The position numbers were made by a program, and so were the translations under genes. Source: Marinobacterium stanieri (lineage in GTDB: Bacteria; Pseudomonadota; Gammaproteobacteria; Pseudomonadales; Balneatricaceae). From it: DNA of 64,000 bases. Within the stretch, counting starts at the first letter, position 1. The number at the start of each line of letters is the position of its first letter. Positions 8,158 through 16,067 of the stretch are shown here, piece after piece. The stretch is taken from contig NZ_FTMN01000003.1 of NCBI RefSeq assembly GCF_900155945.1, positions 62,001 to 126,000 of the forward strand, in the 5' to 3' direction. The notes beneath the pieces were generated by a model. The model ran no database searches and was not told where the DNA came from. It worked only from the letters and a program-made list of their open reading frames with translations.

Positions 8158-8203
8158 TATATTAGCAATGTCTGAATAATATATTAGATTTTGTTAATGT
8201 AAA
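8158..8203 (-). promoter_or_regulatory. Promoter and AT-rich operator of the DUF2892 gene
   Basis: On the minus strand TTTACA (8203-8198) and TATTAT (8181-8176) are spaced by 16 bases. An inverted repeat TATATTA (8158-8164)/TAATATA (8177-8183) and a second imperfect palindrome (8183-8197, ATTAG-N5-TTAAT) cover the -10 and spacer. AT-rich dyads of this kind are typical for ArsR-type redox or sulfide repressors; that link is inference. Confidence 0.5.
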
Positions 8204-8300
8204 AGGCCTGTATTTAAGGCTGGCGATATCTTGAGCCTGGTGGCGGATTCGGCCTCGACTGCTATGCTCCTTAGGGTTTAGCCAAACAAGGAGTATGGAA

Positions 8301-8996
8301 ATGGCGGTAACTCTGGCCTTTGATGTATACGGAACCCTGATCGATCCACGCGGTGTAGTGGTACTACTTGAGCAGTGGGTGGGGGATCTGGCTGAAGACT
8401 TTGCTCAGACATGGCGCGAGAAGCAGTTGGAGTACGCGTTTCGCCGAGGGCTGATGCGTCACTACGCGGACTTTGCAGTCTGTACCCGTCAGGCGCTGGA
8501 TTACACCTGCATGTATTTCGATCAGGCGCTGACCGATGAGCAAAAGCGAGAGTTGCTGGCATTTTATCGTCAGTTACCGGTTTATGAAGATGCAGCTGAA
8601 GCTCTGAAAGCCTTACAGGAAGACGGGTTCAGGCTATATGCCTTCTCCAACGGTGCGCGTGAATCGGTGCAGGAATTGCTGGAAAATGCCGGAATTCGCG
8701 AGTATTTCCAGGGAATTGTCAGCGTTGAAGAACAGCGTTCGTTCAAGCCTGACCCCGGTGTGTACAGCTATTTTCTGCGCCAGGCCAAGGCGTCCAATCA
8801 TGCCTGCTGGCTGATATCCGGTAATCCCTTTGATGTGATCGGCGCCATTTCGGCCGGTATGAAAGGGGCCTGGGTGCAGCGTTCACCGCGTACCATCTTT
8901 GACCCCTGGGGTGTCGAGCCGACGCTTACAGTTCGCCGTTTGAGTGAACTGAGCGAAACACTCAAACGGCAGTTGAGCTCGAAAAACAATACTTAA
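8301..8996 (+). CDS. Haloacid dehalogenase type II-like HAD hydrolase
   Basis: A 231-residue protein of the HAD superfamily. FDVYGTLIDP at 7-16 has the nucleophile Asp8 and the Tyr10 that marks the type II 2-haloacid dehalogenase branch (DxYGT). FSNGARESVQELLENAG and SFKPDPGVY give motifs II and III, and SGNPFDVIGAISAGMKGAWVQR gives motif IV. It could dehalogenate 2-haloalkanoic acids or act as a phosphatase. The ATG at 8301 has AAGGAG seven bases upstream; the ATG at 8295 is too close to that site. Confidence 0.88.
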   Translation: MAVTLAFDVYGTLIDPRGVVVLLEQWVGDLAEDFAQTWREKQLEYAFRRGLMRHYADFAVCTRQALDYTCMYFDQALTDEQKRELLAFYRQLPVYEDAAEALKALQEDGFRLYAFSNGARESVQELLENAGIREYFQGIVSVEEQRSFKPDPGVYSYFLRQAKASNHACWLISGNPFDVIGAISAGMKGAWVQRSPRTIFDPWGVEPTLTVRRLSELSETLKRQLSSKNNT

Positions 8997-9014
8997 TACG
9001 TACTTCGTATTTTT
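8995..9014. terminator. Weak hairpin between convergent genes
   Basis: AATACG (8995-9000) pairs with CGTATT (9006-9011), followed by T residues. It could end transcription from either side; the stem is short. Confidence 0.35.
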
Positions 9015-9018
9015 AGTA

Positions 9019-9852
9019 TTATTTCCCTCGGTAGACGCCTTCACGTTTTTCCACGAAGGCGTTCACTGCTTCAACATGGTCATCCGTATTGTGCAGCATG
9101 CCTTGCCAGGCGGCGCAGAGTTCCAAAAAGTCAGGTAATTCATGGCGTTGCGCCTGCTTCATCAAGCGCTTGCTCATGCGTAGAGCATGGGGTGGCTTGG
9201 CGGCCATCTGCTGCGCCAGAGTCATCACACGGCTCATCAGCTGTTCGGCCGGCACCTGTTCCATCATCAGGCCCAGTTGTACCGCTTCTTCCGCATGCAC
9301 CAGCCGTCCGGTCAGGGTCATTTCCGCAGCACGCTGGTAACCGATCAGGCGCTGGAGGAACCAGGCACCACCGTCACCCGGGATGATGCCCAAGTTGACG
9401 AATGTCTCGCCAAAGGTGGCCTTTTCGGAACCGATACGGATATCGCACATACACGCCAGGTCACAGCCCGCGCCTATAGCGGGGCCGTTTACAGCAGCAA
9501 TAATGGGAACTTCGGCCTTGTGAATGGCAATCGGGATGCGTTGAATGCCTTCCCGGTATTTGCGTTCAAGTTCCAGTGCACTGCCACCAAAGGGACCGTT
9601 TCGATGGTCGCCTTCGCGATACTGCATCTCCTTTATATTGCCGCCGGCGCAAAAGGCACGGCCTGAGCCGGTAATAATCAGGACGGATACGTTGGCCGAT
9701 TGATTGGCCCATTGAATGGTGTCGACGATATCGTCAATAAGGGCTGTGCCGGTGAGGGCGTTGCGCAGATCGTCACGGTCCAGCGTCAGTGTGGCAACGC
9801 GGTCTTCCAGCGTGAGGCGGGCGTCTTGGAGGCTAGGGGTGTTGTCAGCCAT
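9019..9852 (-). CDS. Enoyl-CoA hydratase/isomerase family protein
   Basis: A 277-residue crotonase-fold enzyme. SGRAFCAGGNIKEM (oxyanion hole, about 63-76) and NGPAIGAGCDLACMCDIRIG (about 120-139) are the conserved CoA-binding turns. ATFGETFVNLGIIPGDGGAW supplies the Glu expected at one catalytic position (GETFV), while the second is Gly-Asp-Gly-Gly. Hydration or isomerisation of an enoyl-CoA is expected, substrate unknown. It stands alone, downstream of the repeat at 10041-10185, and does not belong to either main beta-oxidation operon in the window. Confidence 0.9.
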   Translation of the reverse strand: MADNTPSLQDARLTLEDRVATLTLDRDDLRNALTGTALIDDIVDTIQWANQSANVSVLIITGSGRAFCAGGNIKEMQYREGDHRNGPFGGSALELERKYREGIQRIPIAIHKAEVPIIAAVNGPAIGAGCDLACMCDIRIGSEKATFGETFVNLGIIPGDGGAWFLQRLIGYQRAAEMTLTGRLVHAEEAVQLGLMMEQVPAEQLMSRVMTLAQQMAAKPPHALRMSKRLMKQAQRHELPDFLELCAAWQGMLHNTDDHVEAVNAFVEKREGVYRGK

Positions 9853-9944
9853 GCCGGGCTCCCTGTCATATAGTGTTATAGGTGTTGTGAATGACTGTAC
9901 TGCCAGAATAACAGAACAGGCTGATGAAGGGGCTTCGCAGATGC

Positions 9945-9998
9945 AAAAAAGCGCCGACGGTCTCTTGGTGCTGCTGTTGAAGCAGTCTTGTCAGAGAG
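9945..9998 (-). terminator. Possible terminator after the DUF1302-DUF1329 operon
   Basis: On the minus strand TCTCT and AGAGA arms (9997-9993 and 9965-9961) enclose a perfect inner hairpin (AGCAG/CTGCT), and GGCGC is followed by six T residues (9950-9945). The outer stem has a bulge, so the call is weak. Confidence 0.3.
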
Positions 9999-10040
9999 CG
10001 CCGGCAAGGGCTGGAGAAGGGGTGTTGGCCCGCCCCCTGG

Positions 10041-10185
10041 CAGGCTGTCGAAAACCTATCTGCGTTGCCGAATGCTGCGTTAAAAACAGTCTCAAAATGC
10101 TCATTTAGCACACTAAACTGCGCTTTTTCGCCTGTTTTTGCCTGGCCTCGGCTGCCTCGATAACGTTTTTCAACAACCTGCTAAG
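10041..10185. repeat. Palindromic interspersed repeat, copy A
   Basis: About 145 bases nearly identical to 46293-46440. Both copies have imperfect terminal inverted repeats (CAGGnTGnTGAAAA type) and an internal hairpin centred on TTTAG...CTAAA, flanked by AAAACAG and CTGTTTT arms. There is no coding capacity. The layout is that of a non-autonomous miniature element or REP-like repeat; closely similar repeats are, as I recall, common between genes of marine gammaproteobacteria. This copy lies between the DUF1329 gene and the enoyl-CoA hydratase gene. Confidence 0.8.
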
Positions 10186-10202
10186 GGGCAGTTGGGTCTG
10201 GC

Positions 10203-11543
10203 TTAGCGACCCAGGCGACGAATGGCCTGGGGGGTGAAGTCGTTGTATTTGAAACGCTGGTTGAAGTCGAAACCCTTGCCCTCTTCATTGGTCAGGCTGC
10301 CCACCAGATAGCGACCGGACTGCAGGTCATAAAGGGCTTCAGCGCTGTACCAGGGGATCAGGGCGTCGCGGTAGGGGAAGGCATGGCCTTCGGCGACACG
10401 CCAGAGTTCGCCGCGAGTATCGTAGTGATCGGCGATAGCGATCTGCCAGCTATCCTCGTCAATGTAAAACACGCGCTTGCCGTAGATATGACGTTCGCCG
10501 TCCTTGAGTGTGGCTTCTACTTTCCAGACCCGGTGCAGCTCGTAGCGGGTATGGTCCGGATTCAGGTGTCCGGGCTTCAGCAGGTCGTCATAACTGAGTT
10601 CTCGGTCGGCCAGGTTGAAGCTGTTGTAGGGAATGTACAGCTCCTGTTTGCCGACCAGATTCCACTCGTAACGGTCGGGTGCGCCGTTGAAGATGTCCAG
10701 GTTGTCCGTGGTGCGTTGACCATCTGAAGCGGTGCCCGGTGCATCGTAGGCGATCTGGGGCGCGCGGCGCACGCGGCGCTGGCCCGCGTTATAGGTCCAG
10801 GCCTGGCGAGACTGCTTAATCTGGTTCAGGGTTTCGTGTACCAGCAGTACTTCACCGGTCAGGCGTGCTGGTGCTTCCACCTGCTGGACAAAGTAGAACA
10901 GGATATTGTCCTGGTCGTTGTTACCCTGGTCTTTCAGGTACTCCGGCCAGCTCATTTTTTCGTTGATACGAATTGGCGTGAAAGCGCCATTGGCTTGAAC
11001 GGGTACCTGTACAAAGGTCCGTTCCAGTGCGCCGCCACGGTAACGGGTGATGTGATTCCAGATCACTTCCAGACCATTCTGTGGAATGGGGAAGGCAAGG
11101 GTTTCATCAAAATTGCTCAGCCCGTTACCGCCGTCTGTCAGCTCTGTTTGTTCAGCGTTCTTGCGGGCCTTGGCGTACACCGACTCTGGATAGGCGGCGG
11201 TGCGATGGGTCGGATAGACCGGCATGCGGAAGCTGTCCGGGTAGCGCTTGAACAAAGCCAGCTGCCCGGGGCTCAGGCGGTCAGCATACTGGTCGACGTT
11301 GTCTGCAGTGATCACGAACAAGGGCTGTTCGTCGGCAAAGGGGTTGGTGTAACGCTCTTCGCTTTGCGCAAGGCCGCCGTTCCAGGCCGGGATACTGCCA
11401 TCGGCGTTGCCCTGCATTTCGGCACCCACAGGTGTCAGGCTTTGCCCCAGTTTATTTGCCTGTTCCGGTGATACGGCCGCGTGCGCGGGCAGAGCAATGG
11501 CCATCGCCAGCAGCAGCGGTTTGGTCGGGAAGTATGTTGTCAT
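10203..11543 (-). CDS. DUF1329 domain outer-membrane-associated protein
   Basis: A 446-residue exported protein. The signal peptide (LLLAMAIALPAHAA, about 9-22) precedes a DUF1329 domain that fills the rest; GGLAQSEERYTNPFADEQPLFVI, FSRYGDALIP-like and RVWKVEATLKDGERHIYGKRVFYIDEDSW segments are typical. DUF1329 has a LolA-like fold and is thought to handle lipids or other hydrophobic molecules in the periplasm. The gene follows the DUF1302 gene by 21 bases on the same strand, the usual pairing for this family. Substrate unknown. Confidence 0.9.
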   Translation of the reverse strand: MTTYFPTKPLLLAMAIALPAHAAVSPEQANKLGQSLTPVGAEMQGNADGSIPAWNGGLAQSEERYTNPFADEQPLFVITADNVDQYADRLSPGQLALFKRYPDSFRMPVYPTHRTAAYPESVYAKARKNAEQTELTDGGNGLSNFDETLAFPIPQNGLEVIWNHITRYRGGALERTFVQVPVQANGAFTPIRINEKMSWPEYLKDQGNNDQDNILFYFVQQVEAPARLTGEVLLVHETLNQIKQSRQAWTYNAGQRRVRRAPQIAYDAPGTASDGQRTTDNLDIFNGAPDRYEWNLVGKQELYIPYNSFNLADRELSYDDLLKPGHLNPDHTRYELHRVWKVEATLKDGERHIYGKRVFYIDEDSWQIAIADHYDTRGELWRVAEGHAFPYRDALIPWYSAEALYDLQSGRYLVGSLTNEEGKGFDFNQRFKYNDFTPQAIRRLGR

Positions 11544-11564
11544 TATTGTCGCTCCTCAACTCTG

Positions 11565-13505
11565 TCAGAAGGATACCGATGCACTGAGGGACAGGAAATC
11601 CCGGTCATCAATCGCGTTGAAATCGCCACCAAAGTAGTTGGTGTAACCCAGCTGGAAACGGTAGCGGTTCAGGTAGTCGGCGGTCAGGCTAAGACCCAGG
11701 GCTTTTTCGCCTTCACGGAAGGCTGCGCCAGGCTCTGGTCCGTTACCATAAACGCCATGCTTGAAACTCACCTGAGGTGTCAGGTTAACCCCGGCAAAGG
11801 CGTTGGGGTAGTTCAGGGAAGCGCGCAGGACGTAGCCCAGAGAGTCTTGAGTTACAAACCCCTCATCATCGCCAGAGGCGTAGCCGTAGGTACCGGCGCG
11901 GCCGTATTTGAGGGCGTTGGCGCTCTCGTCCAGACCGTGTACGTGGGTCCAGCCCAGTTCACCTACCAAAGACAGACGGCTGGCACCCAGCACGCGATCA
12001 TGGAAGCTGACCAGGCTGCTTTGTACCTGAGTCACATCAAACAGGCCAAAACCTTGCACCTCGCCACCGGCGCCGGAATTGGCGACCAGCTGATCGGCGG
12101 CGGTGTTACCGATACCGCCAGAGAACTGCGTCAGGATGGCGCCGACCAGCAGCGGGCCATTGACCTGCACAGGCACGTCCTGTTTGTGTGAGATTTCACC
12201 GGACCAGGCCAGATCACCCACATTGGTGTTGAAGCTCAAGCCGATCATGCTGATCTCCTCCGGATAGGAGGTGAAGTAGCGGCTTTGGAATACGCCGGCG
12301 CTGCCCGCCTGAGTGGCCGCGGTTTGCGCAGCCTGTGCCGCAGCCGCTTGCTCAGCAGCTGTGGGTGCCATGGGGTTGGCTGCATTGTCCATGATGTACT
12401 GGGTGGCAGCTGCCTGGCCTACCGCCTGGAGATCCGCTGCGGAGACTGGCGTATTGACCCCGCTGGTGACCGGCAGACGGCTATGGTAGCGGGCGAAATA
12501 GAGACCGAATTCCGTGTTATTCAGCTGCTCCGAGAAATAGCGCATGGCGAAGCCGAACTGACCGTCATCATCGGCTTCGCGTCGGCCGTCTGCGTGTCGG
12601 TAGACGACCGGGTCAAAACCGAGTGCCGCAGCGGTGAAGTCAGTGTTGAAGTATTGCTGGTCATTCAATCCAAGCGGGACGCGGATGCCGTTACAGCCTT
12701 CAGCAGCGAAATCGTTGGTTGAAAAATAGGTACCGCAGCCATCAATGGCCGTAGGTTCCCACTGCAACTGATAGAAAGCTTCAGCACTGATGTTTTCATT
12801 TACGCCCAGTGACATAAACAGCTGATTGGAGGGGAGCAGGGCATCGCGCACCTCGGCACCAGGGCGTCGAATGGCGTTGACATCAAAACTGTTGATGCTG
12901 TTTAAACCGCCCTGGATAAAGGCGCTTTCACCCCAGTTAACTACCTGGCGACCCAAACGCACATCCAGCGGGTGCTGACCCATTTCACCCAGGTCGAAAC
13001 CGGCGTAGACATAGGCATCCAACAGCTCGGCACCGGAGAATTTGGCGTAGTCGTTGAAGTCGTCATCATTCAGTTCTGTGCCAGGCGTGTAGCCGTTGGC
13101 CGTATGGCCATGGGCACGACCCTCGTTTTCCAGTTCAAAATCGAACCAGTATTTACCGCGGGCAAAAAAGCCCATATTTTCATAGCGAAGATCCAGCTCA
13201 TGGATACCCTTGAACACTTTGGAGAAGGTTTCACCCTGCTCGAAGTTCTGATTGCCATCGTCGTAGCTGCCGGAGCCTGCGCTGGTGCCGCCATTAGGCT
13301 GAGAAATCAGGCCTGGGTCAGCTTCCTCCAGTCTCCAGCTTGCACCCAGCGATAATTGAGAGTCGAAACGGCCCTCAATTTCCCCCAGGTTGAAAGAGAC
13401 GGCCTGTGCGGTTGGTGCGGCAGCGACCAACAGAGCCAGTAGAGTCGGCTGTGTACCCGGAACGCGTCCGAAGCGGCGGAGAAAAATGCGTTTTTTTATT
13501 TCCAT
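11565..13505 (-). CDS. DUF1302 outer membrane beta-barrel-like protein
   Basis: A 646-residue protein with an N-terminal signal peptide (basic KKRIFLRRFGR, then LLALLVAAAPTAQA) and a long, beta-rich body ending in aromatic Phe (SLSASVSF), as expected for an outer membrane barrel. VSFNLGEIEGRFDSQLSLGASWR after the cleavage site and the motif RLGRQVVNWGESAFIQGGLN are DUF1302 signatures. A low-complexity Ala-rich loop (AAEQAAAAQAAQTAA) is present. GTG at 13514 is an alternative start, but GGTGA lies six bases before the ATG at 13505. It is the first gene of the pair with DUF1329 and is divergent from an AraC regulator. Confidence 0.9.
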   Translation of the reverse strand: MEIKKRIFLRRFGRVPGTQPTLLALLVAAAPTAQAVSFNLGEIEGRFDSQLSLGASWRLEEADPGLISQPNGGTSAGSGSYDDGNQNFEQGETFSKVFKGIHELDLRYENMGFFARGKYWFDFELENEGRAHGHTANGYTPGTELNDDDFNDYAKFSGAELLDAYVYAGFDLGEMGQHPLDVRLGRQVVNWGESAFIQGGLNSINSFDVNAIRRPGAEVRDALLPSNQLFMSLGVNENISAEAFYQLQWEPTAIDGCGTYFSTNDFAAEGCNGIRVPLGLNDQQYFNTDFTAAALGFDPVVYRHADGRREADDDGQFGFAMRYFSEQLNNTEFGLYFARYHSRLPVTSGVNTPVSAADLQAVGQAAATQYIMDNAANPMAPTAAEQAAAAQAAQTAATQAGSAGVFQSRYFTSYPEEISMIGLSFNTNVGDLAWSGEISHKQDVPVQVNGPLLVGAILTQFSGGIGNTAADQLVANSGAGGEVQGFGLFDVTQVQSSLVSFHDRVLGASRLSLVGELGWTHVHGLDESANALKYGRAGTYGYASGDDEGFVTQDSLGYVLRASLNYPNAFAGVNLTPQVSFKHGVYGNGPEPGAAFREGEKALGLSLTADYLNRYRFQLGYTNYFGGDFNAIDDRDFLSLSASVSF

Positions 13506-13737
13506 TTCGTTCACCGAGACGTTCTTATTTTTATCCTGATTCGGCAGGGGCTTGGTATCTCATTTTTTAATCAATGAGTTGTGAGGCTTTGGTTGTATTC
13601 CAGTGTGGCCTTCACGCTATTCATAATCCATGGCGCTGATACTGTTCTCAATGACAAAGCCGTGCAGATTGACTGACAAAAGCAGTCCAGTTGGAGTACA
13701 TTCGAGCTCAGTATACGAATAATAAAAGGTGGACAGG

Positions 13738-14820
13738 ATGATTCAGCGCACAGTGACGGTGCCCTCGGGATATGTACTCCAGTTGTTGCAACAGGCCCGA
13801 TCACAGGGGGTCGATACGGATGAGCTGCTGCAGGCGGTCGGTATCGATGGCAATGAAATCGAGACGCTGGCTGAGCTCAGCGCCGAGCGTGTTGGTGCAC
13901 TGTATCAGCGCCTGATGTACATTGCCCAGGATGAGTTTTTTGGCATGGTCAGCGGTGGCAAGGTGCCCAACGGAACCTTCCGCATGATGTGCCACGCCAT
14001 TATTCACTGTGGCTCGCTGAAGAAGGCTATCTACCGTGCCAGTGCTTTTCACGAGATCTGTCGTGGTGCGCAAATCAAACCTGTGCTGGTGCAGAAAGGT
14101 CGCTATGCCAAAGTCTCGTTCGGGCCGGTTGATCACGCTGAAATCGACTTTGATGCCCTGGTGCAGCAGGCTCCGCCTGAGCGTATCCGCTCCACGCTTT
14201 CCATGTGGCACCACTTTATCAGCTGGCTGATTGGCGCCCAGATCGAACTGAAGGCAGCCTATTTCACTTTCTCGGAACCTGAAGACGCCGAGTTTTACCG
14301 CAAGCTGTTCCGCTCGGAAGTACGCTTTGACCAGCACGATAACGCGTTGGTATTTGCGGCAAAGTACCTTGATCAGCCACTGGTGCAGACCGAAGAAACG
14401 CTGCGCAGCTTCCTGAAAACAGCACCCTATCAGCTGATTGCCATGGTCAACGATGACGCATCTCTCACGTCCCAGGTGGAGGCATTAATCGGCAAGGGCT
14501 TCAGTCGCCCGCTGCCCAGTGCGGAGGAAATTGCGGCCACACTTAACTTGTCTGTTTCCACCTTGCGCCGTCGTTTACTGGAAGAGAATACGTCCTACCA
14601 GACCATCAAGGACGTGTGCCGCAAACGCGCAGCCCTGCATTACATGGGGTCGCCGCAGTTGTCGATCAATGATGTGGCTGAACTCATGGGGTTTGATGAC
14701 CCGTCCGCCTTCTTCCGCTCGTTCAAGCGCTGGACCGGCATGACGCCGGGTGAGTATCGCCGCAGTGACGTCTATCGCCAGCAGCTGCTGACGGAAAGCC
14801 TGTCAGTGGAGGACGCTTAA
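13738..14820 (+). CDS. AraC family regulator of the DUF1302/RND module
   Basis: A 360-residue regulator of the OruR/ArgR-like AraC class: an N-terminal arabinose-binding-like domain (about 15-200) and a C-terminal AraC helix-turn-helix (EEIAATLNLSVSTLRRRLLEE and VAELMGFDDPSAFFRSFKRWTGMTPGEYRR). It lies between the divergent DUF1302-DUF1329 pair and the codirectional YCF48-RND pair, so it probably controls both. I chose ATG 13738, eight bases after AAAGG, over the GTG at 13729. The same class of regulator precedes the operon at 37753. Confidence 0.9.
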   Translation: MIQRTVTVPSGYVLQLLQQARSQGVDTDELLQAVGIDGNEIETLAELSAERVGALYQRLMYIAQDEFFGMVSGGKVPNGTFRMMCHAIIHCGSLKKAIYRASAFHEICRGAQIKPVLVQKGRYAKVSFGPVDHAEIDFDALVQQAPPERIRSTLSMWHHFISWLIGAQIELKAAYFTFSEPEDAEFYRKLFRSEVRFDQHDNALVFAAKYLDQPLVQTEETLRSFLKTAPYQLIAMVNDDASLTSQVEALIGKGFSRPLPSAEEIAATLNLSVSTLRRRLLEENTSYQTIKDVCRKRAALHYMGSPQLSINDVAELMGFDDPSAFFRSFKRWTGMTPGEYRRSDVYRQQLLTESLSVEDA

Positions 14821-14972
14821 ACAAGGGTTTGAATAATCATTGACGCAGAATGTCAGTGATTGAGGCGGGTTTTGCTATTGCCGCAACACGCGCCTGAGGT
14901 GATGATGGCTGACATAAGAAGTCGGCCGCTCACGGCCGGTCTCCCGATAATGACAACAAGAACGGGGGTGCC

Positions 14973-16067
14973 ATGCACAAGATCCTGTTGTTCGGTCTCT
15001 GGCCGATACTTTTCCTGCCTATCGCTTTGCCGTCCTTCGCCGCCAGCCCGTTTGACCGTGCTCAAGCTACCAGCCTTGTCTCGGCTGGAGCAGCGCACGG
15101 ATTGCTGCTGGATATTGTCAGTGTTCCTGGTTCCAGTCGTTTGATCGCGGTAGGCGAACAGGGCAGCATCCTCTTTTCGGACGATCAGGGCCAACAGTGG
15201 CAGCAGGCCAAGGCACCCGTTGCCGTGTTACTCACGGCGGTGCAGATGGTGACATCTCAGCAGGGCTGGGCGGTTGGCCATGATGGTGTTGTGCTGCATA
15301 CAGGCGATGGTGGTCTGAGCTGGCAGGTGCAGCTATCGGGTCAGGATCTGCTCAGGGTGCAGCAGCAAGGATTACAGCAGGCGCTGGACGTTGCCGAACA
15401 GACTGAAAATGCAGCTCAGAGCGATGATTTGCAGTGGTTGCTGGAGGATGTCGAATTCGCGCTTGATGACGGCGCCATGCCGACACTGCTGGATCTCTAT
15501 TTCATCGACGAACAACGCGGTTTTGTCGCAGGTGCCTATGGCCGCATGTTTGCGACCCTGGATGGTGGCAATAACTGGGTAAGCTTGGGTGACCGTCTGC
15601 CGAATCCGGATCGCATGCATTTGAACAGTCTTCTGCTGAGCACGAGTGGACGCTTGCTGGTCGCGGGAGAAGCCGGCCTGCTGGTATACAGCGATGACCT
15701 GGGGGAAAGCTGGCAAACAGCAGAATCGCCCTATGAGGGTTCATTCTTCGCGCTGGCAGAGAGAGATCGTCTCTATGTTTTGGGATTGCGAGGCCATCTG
15801 TTCAGCTCGGCGGATGGTGTTAACTGGCAGGCGGAATCTGCCGGCACCGATGCAACACTGAACGCAGCGGTCAGTGCATCAGGAAAGCTCTACCTGCTGG
15901 GCCAGGGCGGCCTGGTGATGAAGCATCAGAATAACGGTTTTACGCCGGTTTCTTCTCAATCCCGCAATAGCTTTGCTGCAGGTGTGCTGTTGGATGGCCG
16001 CCTCATTCTGGCGGGTGAAGGTGGTATTACCACATTGCCTCTGGCAGAGCAGGGAGGTGCACAATGA
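14973..16067 (+). CDS. YCF48-like beta-propeller periplasmic protein
   Basis: A 364-residue protein with a signal peptide (ILLFGLWPILFLPIALPSFAA) followed by a beta-propeller. Sialidase-like Asp-box or BNR repeats recur: SDDQGQQWQQ, TGDGGLSWQV, LDGGNNWVSLG, SDDLGESWQT, SADGVNWQ. This matches the YCF48/photosystem II assembly factor-like family, which in non-photosynthetic bacteria sits beside RND genes. Its stop overlaps the RND start (ATGA), so the two are translationally coupled. The role is presumably as a periplasmic partner of the transporter. Confidence 0.88.
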   Translation: MHKILLFGLWPILFLPIALPSFAASPFDRAQATSLVSAGAAHGLLLDIVSVPGSSRLIAVGEQGSILFSDDQGQQWQQAKAPVAVLLTAVQMVTSQQGWAVGHDGVVLHTGDGGLSWQVQLSGQDLLRVQQQGLQQALDVAEQTENAAQSDDLQWLLEDVEFALDDGAMPTLLDLYFIDEQRGFVAGAYGRMFATLDGGNNWVSLGDRLPNPDRMHLNSLLLSTSGRLLVAGEAGLLVYSDDLGESWQTAESPYEGSFFALAERDRLYVLGLRGHLFSSADGVNWQAESAGTDATLNAAVSASGKLYLLGQGGLVMKHQNNGFTPVSSQSRNSFAAGVLLDGRLILAGEGGITTLPLAEQGGAQ

